From TMP-7 sp035652975 (GTDB taxonomy: Bacteria > Acidobacteriota > Terriglobia > Bryobacterales > Bryobacteraceae): DNA of 64,000 nt. Made by a program: the position numbers and the translations under genes. The stretch covers positions 16,861 to 80,860 of the forward strand of contig DASRCT010000060.1 in the NCBI GenBank assembly GCA_035652975.1, given 5' to 3'. Below the pieces are notes generated by a model. That model did not search any database. It saw nothing but the letters and a program-made list of their open reading frames with translations, and was not told the DNA's origin. The first letter of the stretch is position 1, and each line of letters opens with the position of its first letter. Below are positions 43,651 to 52,628 of this stretch, in pieces.

Positions 43651-44931
43651 TTAGCGTAGTTGGGGGGCCGGATTGTCGGCTGAACTGGCCGCTGGCGGCG
43701 CGGTGCGGAGCCGTTGCAGTGCGGCGTTCAGTTTCCTCCATGCGGAGACATCCGCTTTGGTCGCAACCGGCGCCTCCGGATCGGAATAGAAGCGTAGGAT
43801 GGCGGCGCGCAACTCCGCCGGTACGCCCGCAAAATCTTTATCGGCCAGACGTTCAAGCAGTTTCGCATAGGCCTGGTCCGCCATCCGGTACGCGCCGGGA
43901 CGGACAGGCTGTCCTGTGTCGAGATTGTCGTCGCCAAGCCGGAAGTCTGGTTTGGAGGATTCGTCCAACAGCTTGCGGTATGCTGACATGGTGGCGTTGA
44001 AGCTCGCTTCCACCTGAGTTTCCGCCTGTGCCGTCAGGGGCTTGAAGGAGAGCGCCGTAAACGGTCCGAAGCGCGGAATCAGGCGCAGGAAAAAAGCCAG
44101 AATGCGCGATCCGATTCCGGGCTGCTGGTACTGATTTCCCCATTCCTTGCGATACTGCGCGCGCGACAACGTATATACGAACTTTCGCCGCGTCAGGCCC
44201 GGTTTGTCTTTCGTCAGCCGGTCCTTGTTGAGTTGCCAGGCGACCATTGTGAGATCGGGAATGGTTTTGCTCACGCTGTGCCGAAACGTGCCGAGCGCCA
44301 GATCCTCGCTGAGAAACAGATCCTTCATCTCAAATCCGTACGTTTTCAGGAAGGCGCGCTCAAGGACGTCCTTGGCCACCTCGAACCCAATGAAGTCGTG
44401 ATACGCCTTGGGAGCGTAGTTCCCGCGCGCAATCTGCGAAACGTCGAATCCGAACTCAACCTTGATGTGTGCGCCGGGATCGTTCTCGTACGGCACGCTC
44501 GGTCCATACCGCGCGCGCAGTTTCGGATAGAGCATCGGAACGGCGCGATTCACGCCGATCGAGTGGCCGTCGATATCCGCGATATAGTGGGCCAGACATC
44601 CCAGCGCGAAGGCGTATTCATTCACGTCAGCCGCTTCGTGGATCAGGTTGATGACGAACGCGTTCGGCCTGACATAGTGCAGAAGGTCGCTGAACTGGCG
44701 ACTGCCGAAAGGATAATACCCCATGTCGGCCACGATTGCGCCCCCATAGGCGTAGGCATGCGCCTTCATGAGGGCGTCGGAGATCGTGTGCGGAAACCGG
44801 CGCAACAAAAGCAGCCTGATGGCCGGATCCCACGCTGCGTCGATGATCGCCTCATGAGTGAGCACGGAATAGGAGAACGCAGGCGTAGCGCACAGCAATG
44901 CCGCAAGGGCCAGGGCGCACGGCCGCAACAC
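43651..44931 (-). CDS. Secreted zinc-dependent phospholipase C-like protein
   Basis: 426 residues from GTG 44931; the start is supported by the signal peptide LRPCALALAALLCATPAFS and by TACACT 6 nt upstream. The mature N-terminus SVLTHEAIID, then HAYAYGG, HYIADIDGHSIG and DPGAHIKVEFGFD carry the His/Asp residues expected of the Zn-dependent phospholipase C/S1-P1 type fold. The C-terminal third (about 300-426) is helical without clear homology. It probably acts in the periplasm on phospholipids or phosphoesters. The neighbour across a 119-bp divergent gap is also an exported phosphatase-type protein. Confidence 0.72.
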   Translation of the reverse strand: MLRPCALALAALLCATPAFSYSVLTHEAIIDAAWDPAIRLLLLRRFPHTISDALMKAHAYAYGGAIVADMGYYPFGSRQFSDLLHYVRPNAFVINLIHEAADVNEYAFALGCLAHYIADIDGHSIGVNRAVPMLYPKLRARYGPSVPYENDPGAHIKVEFGFDVSQIARGNYAPKAYHDFIGFEVAKDVLERAFLKTYGFEMKDLFLSEDLALGTFRHSVSKTIPDLTMVAWQLNKDRLTKDKPGLTRRKFVYTLSRAQYRKEWGNQYQQPGIGSRILAFFLRLIPRFGPFTALSFKPLTAQAETQVEASFNATMSAYRKLLDESSKPDFRLGDDNLDTGQPVRPGAYRMADQAYAKLLERLADKDFAGVPAELRAAILRFYSDPEAPVATKADVSAWRKLNAALQRLRTAPPAASSADNPAPQLR

Positions 44932-44937
44932 GTTTTC

Positions 44938-44943
44938 AGTGTA
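44938..44943 (-). promoter_or_regulatory. -10 element TACACT for the phospholipase-like gene (leaderless)
   Basis: TACACT on the minus strand is 6 nt before GTG 44931, with GAAAAC between and no ribosome site. This supports GTG 44931 as the start. Confidence 0.45.
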
Positions 44944-45050
44944 ACGGACAGCGCCCCGCGATCCAGGATCGGCGCCCGGCAATCCGTACTATGCCGGTAC
45001 GATGACATGGTCGCATGCAATGTGGTTCGCTAGGATAGGTGCGCCCTGAA

Positions 45051-46610
45051 ATGAGACGAATTCTTCTCTTCATCCTTTGCCTGTTTTCCGCCATAGGGGC
45101 GCTGAACGCCCAACCCGGGCCGAGGCGCGAATTCGAAAGGCCGAAGCTGGTGCTCGGCATTGTCATCGATCAGTTCCGGTTCGATTACTTGAACCGATTC
45201 CGCAATGAGTATACCGGCGCCTTCGCCAAATTCTTCGAGCGCGGCGCAGTGTTCACGAATGCTCACGAGGAGCACTTTCCCACAGTCACGGCGATCGGCC
45301 ACTCGACTTTCCTGACCGGCGCAACGCCGTCCATCAGCGGCATCGTGAACAACCAGTGGTACGACCGCACAACCGGCAAAACCGTCACCAGCGTCTCCGA
45401 TGAGGGAGTGAAATTACTGGGCGCCCCCGGCCCCGGCAGTTCCCCACGCCGTTTGCTGGCCAGCACCGTGGGAGATGAAATGAAAATGGCGGGTAAGAAC
45501 TGCAAGGTTATCGGCATTTCCATCAAAGACCGCAGCGCCATTCTGCCCGCCGGACACATGGCCGATGGCGCCTACTGGTTCGATCCCGCGGCGGGAGTCT
45601 GGGTGAGCAGCAGCTTTTATTTCCCGGACTTGCCGGGCTGGGTCAAGGACTACAACGCCAGGCGCCCCGCCGATCAGTACGCAAACGCGGAATGGAAGGC
45701 GCTCGATTCTCAGACCATATTCGCCAGAATGCCCGCCGCCGGACCCGAATTGTACTCCAAGCTCGAAGCCACGCCATTTGGAAACGAACTCATCGAGCAA
45801 TTCGCCGAGCGCGCCGTTGACGCGGAACAGATCGGAAAGCATCCCGATACGGACCTGTTGACCGTCAGTTTCTCCTCGAACGATTACGTGGGCCACGCGC
45901 TGGGACCCGACGCCCCCGAAGTGCGCGATATAACACTTCGCACGGACCGGCTGCTCGACAAGTTTCTGCAATTTCTGGACAGCCGGGTGGGCTTGCAGAA
46001 TGTCCTGATCGTGCTCACGGCGGATCACGGCGTGGCCCCAATCCCCGAAGTCAACCAGAAACGCAGAATGCCCGGAGGCCGCCTGAAGCAATCGGCAATG
46101 GTCGAAGCCATCAACTCGGCGCTCACCGCCAAGTACGGCGAAGGCAAATGGATTGTCGCCGTCGCCGAGCGGGTTCCGTATCTCAATTTCGATCTGATCA
46201 AGCAAAAGAACCTTCAGCCGGCTGACGTGGAACGCACCGCCGCGGATGCTGTCCGGGCCATGCCGGATATCTTCCGCGTCTATACCCGGGAGCAACTGAT
46301 GTACGGGCTCGTTCCGCAAGATCGCGTCAGCGAGCGCGTCCTGCGCGGATATTATCCGCCCCGGGCAGGCGATATCATCATCATCCCGGACGCCTACTGG
46401 ATTTACGAGGCTCGCGGCGCATCGCACGGCACCCCGTTCAATTACGACACGCACGTACCAGTCATTTTCATGGGGGCGAATATCCGACCCGGACGCTATG
46501 ACGCCCAGGTCGCCGTTAACGACATCGCTCCCACTCTGGCCGCGATGCTTGAGATCGAGATCCCGAGCGGCTCGGTCGGACGGGTGCTCAGCGAAATGTT
46601 CGCGAAGTGA
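45051..46610 (+). CDS. Exported alkaline phosphatase/phosphodiesterase, PafA-like
   Basis: 519 residues from ATG 45051; GTG 45039 is an in-frame alternative. Signal peptide MRRILLFILCLFSAIGALNA. Alkaline-phosphatase-superfamily metal and nucleophile motifs: LVLGIVIDQFRFDYL (first Asp), EEHFPTVTAIGHSTF (Thr nucleophile), SSNDYVGHALGPD, LTADHGVAPIPE and a late HGTPFNYDTHVP. Thr as nucleophile and the order match the PafA/type I phosphodiesterase branch (Ca-independent, Zn-dependent, broad phosphomonoesterase). It supplies phosphate from organic esters in the periplasm. Confidence 0.85.
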   Translation: MRRILLFILCLFSAIGALNAQPGPRREFERPKLVLGIVIDQFRFDYLNRFRNEYTGAFAKFFERGAVFTNAHEEHFPTVTAIGHSTFLTGATPSISGIVNNQWYDRTTGKTVTSVSDEGVKLLGAPGPGSSPRRLLASTVGDEMKMAGKNCKVIGISIKDRSAILPAGHMADGAYWFDPAAGVWVSSSFYFPDLPGWVKDYNARRPADQYANAEWKALDSQTIFARMPAAGPELYSKLEATPFGNELIEQFAERAVDAEQIGKHPDTDLLTVSFSSNDYVGHALGPDAPEVRDITLRTDRLLDKFLQFLDSRVGLQNVLIVLTADHGVAPIPEVNQKRRMPGGRLKQSAMVEAINSALTAKYGEGKWIVAVAERVPYLNFDLIKQKNLQPADVERTAADAVRAMPDIFRVYTREQLMYGLVPQDRVSERVLRGYYPPRAGDIIIIPDAYWIYEARGASHGTPFNYDTHVPVIFMGANIRPGRYDAQVAVNDIAPTLAAMLEIEIPSGSVGRVLSEMFAK

Positions 46611-46698
46611 TTGCGGACCGGTCAGAGCATTCGAGAGTCCCACTTGCAGGCGATTTCCCGCGGGTCTATGATCGACGAAGCCCTCCGAGGAATGATCT

Positions 46699-48207
46699 AT
46701 GTGGATTCGCAAGTGGCAGCGTGACCGTAACAAAGGCGTCGATTCGCCGGTGCCTACCCAACTGGTTTCGAATGAAGAACTGATCCCGCGCCGCCAGACG
46801 CCGGAACAAAAACAGGTCGAATACCTGATCGGCGAGCTCGCGGCAGACCGTTCGAAAAAGCTCGGCATGGACCGCCGCGCGTTCATGGCCAGCTCCATGG
46901 GCCTTGCGACCTGCTTTCTCGCTTCCAACATGGTCTACGGGAAGAACTGGGACGTCGATGAAGTGGAAACCTACGAGCCGGAGGCGACCGCCGAGAAGTT
47001 CCCCAAAGGCGAGTATTTCATCATCGACGTGCAGTCGCATTTCACCAACGGCTTCGCGATTCCGGGCTTCCGTGACGCCGAATTCGTCAAGAATATGGGC
47101 TTTAATCTCAAGACGGACGCCGAAGCTTACGGCTTTCGCAACTTCGTCAAGGAAATGTTCTTCGACAGCGAGACCTCGATGGTGGTGATCTCCGGAGTAC
47201 CCGGACGGGAGATCAACAAAGACAAAGACGGCAAAATCCTGGAAGGCAAGGCGCGCGGCGGCGGAATCCTGCCCAGCTGGCTGATGTCGCAAGCAGGGCG
47301 CGAAATTAATGACCTGGCGGGATGCCAGCGCGCTCTCTGGCAAGGCAACCTGGCCCCCAATCATTACTGGGATCGCGTGAACAACCGCCCCGATAAGGCA
47401 GCCATCCTTGACCAAATGGACCGCGAGGTTAATAAATATGGCATCAAGTCCTGGAAGTGGTATTGCCACACCGATCCGGGGCAGTCCGGCGGCGGTTTCC
47501 AGTGTGATGACGACAACGCGATGTGGTTTTATCGCGAGTCGGTCAAGCGCGGCATTAAGATCTTCAGCGTCCACAAAGGCTTCTCCTACCAGTCGCGGAC
47601 GCTGGGCCATCTGGCAAACCCCAAGGACATGGAGAAGGCCGCGCTGAACAATCCTGATATCACATTCATCGTCTACCATTCGGCGCTTCAGCACGGACCC
47701 AATGAGCCCAACTGGAAAGAAGCCAACAAGTGGGATCCCACTACGGGGGATTTCGCTTGGCACAACATCCTGATGGATATCAAGCGTCGCAACCCGCAGA
47801 TCACGAATCTGAACTGCGAGTTGGGAAGCTTTTTCAACGTTCTTGCAGTGGCCGACCCGATCATGTGCCAGCACGGCGTCGGGAAGAACGTGAAATACTA
47901 CGGCGCCGATCACGTAATCTGGGGCACCGACTGCCTGTGGTGGGGGTCCCCGCAATGGTGCATCGACGCTTTCAAGCGTTTTCAGATCAGCGACGAGCTG
48001 TGCGAGAGATTCGGCTACAAGAAGCTGACCAAGGAAGACAAGGCCAAGATCTTCGGTCTGAATGCGGCGCGCATTTATGGAATTGATGTGACCGCGCAGC
48101 GGAAAGCCCTGCCGGCGGATACGCTCGAACGGCTCAAGACCGCTTATCTCGAAGGCGGCGGGCAACGTGACAACGCGGCCTACGGCTGGGTTCGCGCTGA
48201 CGATTGA
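46699..48207 (+). CDS. Amidohydrolase_2-type protein with an internal Tat-like leader
   Basis: 502 residues. The first 55 residues are hydrophilic and basic; a twin-arginine-type leader (MDRRAFMASSMGLATCFLAS) follows at about 57-78, an unusual inward position. The barrel begins at YFIIDVQSHFTNGF, then IFSVHKGFSYQ, VYHSALQHG, and VIWGTDCLWWGSP with the catalytic Asp. The first metal motif reads DVQSH where family members have DxHxH, so one histidine is Gln. This is the ACMSD/amidohydrolase_2 group, which decarboxylates or hydrolyses ring compounds. The start ATG 46699 has AGGA about 9 nt upstream; an internal ATG at the leader is the alternative. Confidence 0.72.
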   Translation: MWIRKWQRDRNKGVDSPVPTQLVSNEELIPRRQTPEQKQVEYLIGELAADRSKKLGMDRRAFMASSMGLATCFLASNMVYGKNWDVDEVETYEPEATAEKFPKGEYFIIDVQSHFTNGFAIPGFRDAEFVKNMGFNLKTDAEAYGFRNFVKEMFFDSETSMVVISGVPGREINKDKDGKILEGKARGGGILPSWLMSQAGREINDLAGCQRALWQGNLAPNHYWDRVNNRPDKAAILDQMDREVNKYGIKSWKWYCHTDPGQSGGGFQCDDDNAMWFYRESVKRGIKIFSVHKGFSYQSRTLGHLANPKDMEKAALNNPDITFIVYHSALQHGPNEPNWKEANKWDPTTGDFAWHNILMDIKRRNPQITNLNCELGSFFNVLAVADPIMCQHGVGKNVKYYGADHVIWGTDCLWWGSPQWCIDAFKRFQISDELCERFGYKKLTKEDKAKIFGLNAARIYGIDVTAQRKALPADTLERLKTAYLEGGGQRDNAAYGWVRADD

Positions 48208-49566
48208 GCCCGTTCAGGCCGCGCCGGTCTGCATCATCACCGCTCCAAGCGTCGGCGCGGATTCCGCATGGCGCTCGGGCTGGGATGGCGCCGGCATCGG
48301 CATCGCCGTAATCGACAGCGGAATCGCAGCGCACCCGGACCTGCAAGACGCATTCGGTCTGTCGCGCGTTGTGTATCGTCAAAACTTCGTCGACAACCAG
48401 GCCGGGGATCCGTATGGACACGGAACGCACGTGGCTGGCATCCTCGCGGGCAACGAAAGTCATCCCTTGGGCGGTCGTTTACGCGGACGTTTATGGGCAT
48501 CGCTCCGAAAGCGAACCTCATCGATTTGCGCGTGCTGGATGCAAACGGGGCGAGCACTGACAGCATGGTGATCGCCGCCATCGAGCGCGCGATTGCGCTC
48601 AAGAGCAGATACAACATTCGCGTCATCAATCTTTCGCTCGGTCGCCCGATCTATGAGAGTTATACGCTCGACCCGCTCTGCAATGCGGTCGAAGCAGCCT
48701 GGAAGAAGGGCATCGTGGTGGTTGTCGCGGCGGGAAATCTCGGCAGAAACGGCTATGCGTCCGTGCTCGCGCCGGGCAATGATCCCTTGGTCATCACCGT
48801 CGGCGCCATGAAGAATATGGGAACGCTGACGCGTTCGGACGACAACATCGCCAGCTACAGCTCGAAAGGACCCTCCTACATTGACCTCGTCGCCAAACCC
48901 GACCTGGTGGCCCCCGCAAATCGTTCCGCTTCACTGCTTGCGCCCAACTCGACGCTGGCCGCCTCGTACCCGGACAACATTGTGCCGGTTGCGTATTACT
49001 CGACGGATCCGCGGACGAGCCCGGCCTACTTCCGGCTGAGCGGCACGAGCATGGCCGCGCCGGTCGTCAGCGGCGCCGTTGCGCTGATGCTGGATAAAGA
49101 TCCAAGCCTTTCTCCGGACACCGTGAAGGCCCGGCTGATGAAGACCGCCAGCAAGAGCTTTCCGTTATATAGCACGGCAACGGATCCCACCACGGGGCAG
49201 ACATATGTCAGCGCTTATGACTTGTACACCGTCGGCGCGGGTTACATTGACATAGCGGCCGCTCTGGCAAGCGCCGATGTTGCAAATGGCTGCGCGGCGT
49301 CGCCGAGCATCCACTATGATTCGGCCAGCGGCAACGGCTATCTATCCTACAGCCGCGTGAGCGGAGTCAGCGCGCCCATCTGGGGCGCCACCGCTGTCTG
49401 GGGAACCACAGCCGTGTGGGGTTCGTCAGTGTTCAATTCCGGAGCAACCACAGCAGTGTGGGGTACCGCAGCGGTCTGGGGCACAACCGCCGTCTGGGGA
49501 ACAGGGGGAGTTTCGGGAAGCGCCGCCGTTTGGGGAACCAACTCGCCTGGAAAAGGCGAGCAGTAG
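48167..49566 (+). pseudogene. Subtilisin-like (S8) peptidase split by a frameshift
   Basis: The catalytic Asp (IAVIDSGIAAHPDL) and His (GHGTHVAGILAGNE) are in one frame up to about 48475. The rest, from FMGIAPKANLIDLRVL through the oxyanion AAGNLG to the catalytic Ser GTSMAAPVVSGAVA, is in the -1 frame from about 48490 to the stop at 49566. The start region lacks the expected signal peptide and propeptide and overlaps the amidohydrolase 3' end by 41 bp. So it is both 5'-truncated and frameshifted; a sequencing error could explain the shift but not the missing leader. The C-terminus carries AVWGT repeats. Confidence 0.7.
49375..49540 (+). repeat. Coding tandem repeat of (T/A)AVWGT in the subtilase C-terminus
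   Basis: At least seven copies of a six-residue unit around (A/T)(T/A)VWG(T/S) are encoded here, with an interruption (VFNSGA) after the third and another (GGVSGS) before the last. DNA copies differ at third positions, so selection on the peptide rather than recent slippage is suggested. Similar WG-repeat tails occur in acidobacterial and actinobacterial S8 proteins. Confidence 0.7.
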
Positions 49567-49629
49567 CGGGAACCGGTCCGACGCCTCCCGCGCGACGGGC
49601 CTGCGAAGGTACGAATCCCGCGCTGTCCG

Positions 49630-49635
49630 TATACT
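49630..49635 (+). promoter_or_regulatory. -10 element TATACT for uvrB
   Basis: TATACT is 8 nt before ATG 49644; GGAAG lies between them. If used, the transcript starts at the ATG or 1-2 nt before it. No -35 match and no LexA-type palindrome was seen. Confidence 0.42.
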
Positions 49636-49643
49636 GGAAGTAC

Positions 49644-51662
49644 ATGCGATTTCATCTGGCTAGCGAATATCGTCCGCGCGGCGATCAGCAGCAAGCCATC
49701 GAGCAGTTGTATCGCGGTGTTCTCGACGGAGAGCGCGACCAGGTTCTGCTGGGCGTTACCGGCTCCGGCAAAACGTTTACGATGGCTAAAGTCATCGAGA
49801 AGGTGGGACGCCCCGCCCTGATCCTGGCGCATAACAAGACCCTGGCGGCGCAACTGTATCACGAGTTTAAGACATTCTTTCCGTCCAACGCGGTCGAGTA
49901 TTTCGTCAGTTATTACGACTACTACCAACCTGAGGCCTACATACCGTCGGGCGACGTTTATATCGAAAAAGAAGCGACCATCAACGATGAGCTCGACAAA
50001 CTCCGGCTCTCGGCGACTAAGTCGTTGTTTGAGCGGCGCGATTGCGTTATTGTCGCGAGCGTAAGTTGCATTTACGGCCTCGGCTCGCCGGAGGCATACT
50101 ACGGAATGCTGCTGATGCTCGAAAAGGGCCAGCGCATCCCCAGAGATCAGATCCTGGAGCGGCTGGTCGAAATTCTGTACGAGCGCAATGACGGCGATTT
50201 CCGCCGGGGAACATTCCGCGTACGCGGCGACGTGATCGAAGTGTATCCCACCTACGACGATTACGCCTACCGCATTGAACTGTGGGGCGATGACATCGAT
50301 TCGCTGGCGCAGATCGATCCGCTGACCGGGCAGGTGCGGCAAACCTATGTCCGGCTGCCGATTTATCCCAAAACGCACTATGTGATGTCGAACGAAACGC
50401 GCGAAAATGCCCTCCAGAGCATCGAGCGCGAACTCCACTGGTGGAAGGGCGAGCTGGAGAAGGAGGGCCGGTTCATTGAGGCGCAACGGCTCTACCAGCG
50501 CACCATGTTCGATCTGGAGATGATTCGGCAGATCGGGTACTGTCACGGCATCGAGAACTATTCACGCCATTTCTCGGGGCGGCTGCCGGGCGAGCCGCCG
50601 CCCACGCTTCTCGACTATTTGCCGCACGACGCCATCATTTTCGTCGACGAAAGTCATCAGACGATCCCCCAGCTCCAGGGCATGTATCACGGCGACCGCT
50701 CCCGCAAGGAGGTGCTGGTGAAGTACGGCTTCCGGCTGCCGAGCGCGCTGGACAACCGGCCGTTGACCTTCGAGGAATTCGAGAACCGCGTGAATCAGCT
50801 CATCTACGTCTCGGCCACGCCCGGACCGTACGAGCTGACGAAATCGGCCGGGGTGGTCGTGGAGCAGATCATTCGCCCGACGGGCCTCGTCGATCCGGAA
50901 GTCGAGGTGCGTCCCATTAAGGGCCAGGTGGACGACCTCTTGCGCGAGATTCGCGACCGCGCGGCCCGGAACGAGCGCGTTCTGGTTACGACCCTGACCA
51001 AGCGCATGGCCGAAGATCTGGCGGAATACTACTCCGAAGTGGGTGTCAAGTGCGCTTACTTACATTCTGAGGTGAGTACGCTCGACCGCATCAAGATTCT
51101 TCGCGACCTGCGGCGCGGCCATTACGATGTGCTCATTGGCGTAAATCTCCTGCGGGAGGGACTGGACCTGCCGGAGGTCAGCCTGGTTGCGATCCTGGAT
51201 GCCGATAAGGAGGGATTTTTGCGATCGGCGGGATCCCTGATTCAGACCATCGGCCGCGCCGCCCGCAACGTGAACGGACGTGCGATCCTTTATGCCGATG
51301 TCATCACCGACAGCATGCGGCGCGCGATCGATGAGACAAACCGCCGCCGCGCGATACAGGTTGCATATAACGAAGCGAACAACATTACGCCTCAGTCCAT
51401 TCTGAAGCCGATTGACATGAGCTTGATCGCCGTGGCGGAAGCCGATTACGTGACGCCGCCGCTCGAGCCGGAGGAGGAGACAGAGGCGATGACGCCCGAG
51501 CAGCGCGATCGCTATATCGCGGAGCTGGAGGAGCGGATGCGCGAGGCTGCCAAAAGGTTTGAGTTTGAAAAAGCGGCGCAGTTCAGGGATCGCATCAAAG
51601 AGCTCCGTAACCGCAGCATTTATGCAGAAGCGGCAACCAGTAGCGTTAGTGGGCGCGGGTAA
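49644..51662 (+). CDS. uvrB: UvrABC excinuclease subunit B
   Basis: 672 residues, normal for UvrB. The start is set by MRFHLASEYRPRGDQQQAIE, the family N-terminus; a longer in-frame opening lies in the subtilase tail. Helicase motif I GVTGSGKTFT, the damage-probing beta-hairpin YYDYYQPEAYIPSGDVYI, DEXH-type VDESHQTIPQ, motif VI QTIGRAARN, and a C-terminal UVR motif (FEFEKAAQFRDRIKELR) are present. It verifies lesions and recruits UvrC in nucleotide-excision repair. The next gene starts inside its 3' end. Confidence 0.97.
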   Translation: MRFHLASEYRPRGDQQQAIEQLYRGVLDGERDQVLLGVTGSGKTFTMAKVIEKVGRPALILAHNKTLAAQLYHEFKTFFPSNAVEYFVSYYDYYQPEAYIPSGDVYIEKEATINDELDKLRLSATKSLFERRDCVIVASVSCIYGLGSPEAYYGMLLMLEKGQRIPRDQILERLVEILYERNDGDFRRGTFRVRGDVIEVYPTYDDYAYRIELWGDDIDSLAQIDPLTGQVRQTYVRLPIYPKTHYVMSNETRENALQSIERELHWWKGELEKEGRFIEAQRLYQRTMFDLEMIRQIGYCHGIENYSRHFSGRLPGEPPPTLLDYLPHDAIIFVDESHQTIPQLQGMYHGDRSRKEVLVKYGFRLPSALDNRPLTFEEFENRVNQLIYVSATPGPYELTKSAGVVVEQIIRPTGLVDPEVEVRPIKGQVDDLLREIRDRAARNERVLVTTLTKRMAEDLAEYYSEVGVKCAYLHSEVSTLDRIKILRDLRRGHYDVLIGVNLLREGLDLPEVSLVAILDADKEGFLRSAGSLIQTIGRAARNVNGRAILYADVITDSMRRAIDETNRRRAIQVAYNEANNITPQSILKPIDMSLIAVAEADYVTPPLEPEEETEAMTPEQRDRYIAELEERMREAAKRFEFEKAAQFRDRIKELRNRSIYAEAATSSVSGRG

Positions 51663-52416
51663 GGTCGCGCAATCCTTCATTGGGCGCCTGCCCGGCCTGT
51701 TAGAGCAACTCGGTCCTGTCAAGTCGTTCTCGTATCGCGTGGCGAGCCGGATTGTCAACGCGCTCCGGGCTGGCCGGGCTGTCTGCGACTATGGCGAAAT
51801 CGAGCGGTGCCGGGTGGTCTTGGTGTGCGTGCCGGATGAGCTCATCGGCAAGGCCGTCGCCGACATGATCAACGCTCCTGTCGATTGGACTGGCAAAGTA
51901 GTGGTGCTTTGCGACAGCTGGCGCGACAGCTCGGTCCTGCGACCGCTGTCGGAGCGCCGCGCCATCACGGCATCGTTGAACACCACCCCTGGCTTCGGAG
52001 AGCGGCTGTTCATCGTGGAAGGCAATGAGCTTGCGGCCAGCGATATAAAACGCCTGATCGCGGCACGCGGAGCCCGAATTGTTCGCCTGCGTCCGTCCGC
52101 CAAGCCCGTGTACATGACGGGGCTGGCGGTGGCGGCATACTCGGCTCACCTCGCTGCGGGCTCACGTTGTCTGCGCGCCGCCGGACTTCCGCCGCCTCTC
52201 AGCCGCTCCATCGTCCACGCTCTCGCTGCCGAGGCAGTGCGCAGCTTCGTGAAAGCTGGCGCACGCGGAGCTGGATACCGGCGAGAAGGCAGCCGCTTTC
52301 ACGAGCACTGCTCAGCAATGTTGCGCGCCCACCCCGACCTCGCGGATGTGTATTCAACGCTCTCGTTTTCCTCTCCGCCCAACTCGCCCTCGTCGCCTGC
52401 CGCAGCGCCGGTCTAA
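51622..52416 (+). CDS. Rossmann-like/DUF2520 NADP-binding protein
   Basis: 264 residues from ATG 51622, overlapping uvrB by 41 bp. The N-terminal Rossmann segment is VALVGAGKVAQSFIGRLPG, then VVLVCVPDELIGK. The C-terminal helical domain (about 145-264) corresponds to DUF2520 of the F420/ProC-like oxidoreductase group. Family members have unknown substrates. The overlap suggests coupled translation with uvrB, but a shared function is not obvious. Confidence 0.72.
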   Translation: MQKRQPVALVGAGKVAQSFIGRLPGLLEQLGPVKSFSYRVASRIVNALRAGRAVCDYGEIERCRVVLVCVPDELIGKAVADMINAPVDWTGKVVVLCDSWRDSSVLRPLSERRAITASLNTTPGFGERLFIVEGNELAASDIKRLIAARGARIVRLRPSAKPVYMTGLAVAAYSAHLAAGSRCLRAAGLPPPLSRSIVHALAAEAVRSFVKAGARGAGYRREGSRFHEHCSAMLRAHPDLADVYSTLSFSSPPNSPSSPAAAPV

Positions 52417-52628
52417 GCGCTTGGAGATAGAGCGCGGCGGAAAGGCGCGCTACGTGGCCATGCTTCAAAAAAAGAAGCTGCGACCATGCGCCACGCGATC
52501 GCCTCAGCGCCGTCCGCGGATGTAAACGGCCGTTCTCCGGAACTTCTTCCTGCTGTCTTTCGTAGGTGGTGGTAACGGCTTGGTACGCTTTCTGGCGGCT
52601 AACGGTTTTGGAAGGGAACACGTCATAC

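Noticed and set aside
45414..48165. Two minus-strand frames of about 500 codons opposite the phosphatase and amidohydrolase
   Set aside because: No family or signal recognised, and both lie opposite genes with catalytic motifs.
49375..49540. Short repeats considered as a CRISPR or satellite
   Set aside because: Unit of about 18 nt with no spacers and in frame in a protein; it is a coding repeat.
49347..50546. 399-codon minus-strand frame opposite uvrB and the repeat tail
   Set aside because: Opposite an unambiguous uvrB; the repetitive end mirrors the AVWGT repeats.
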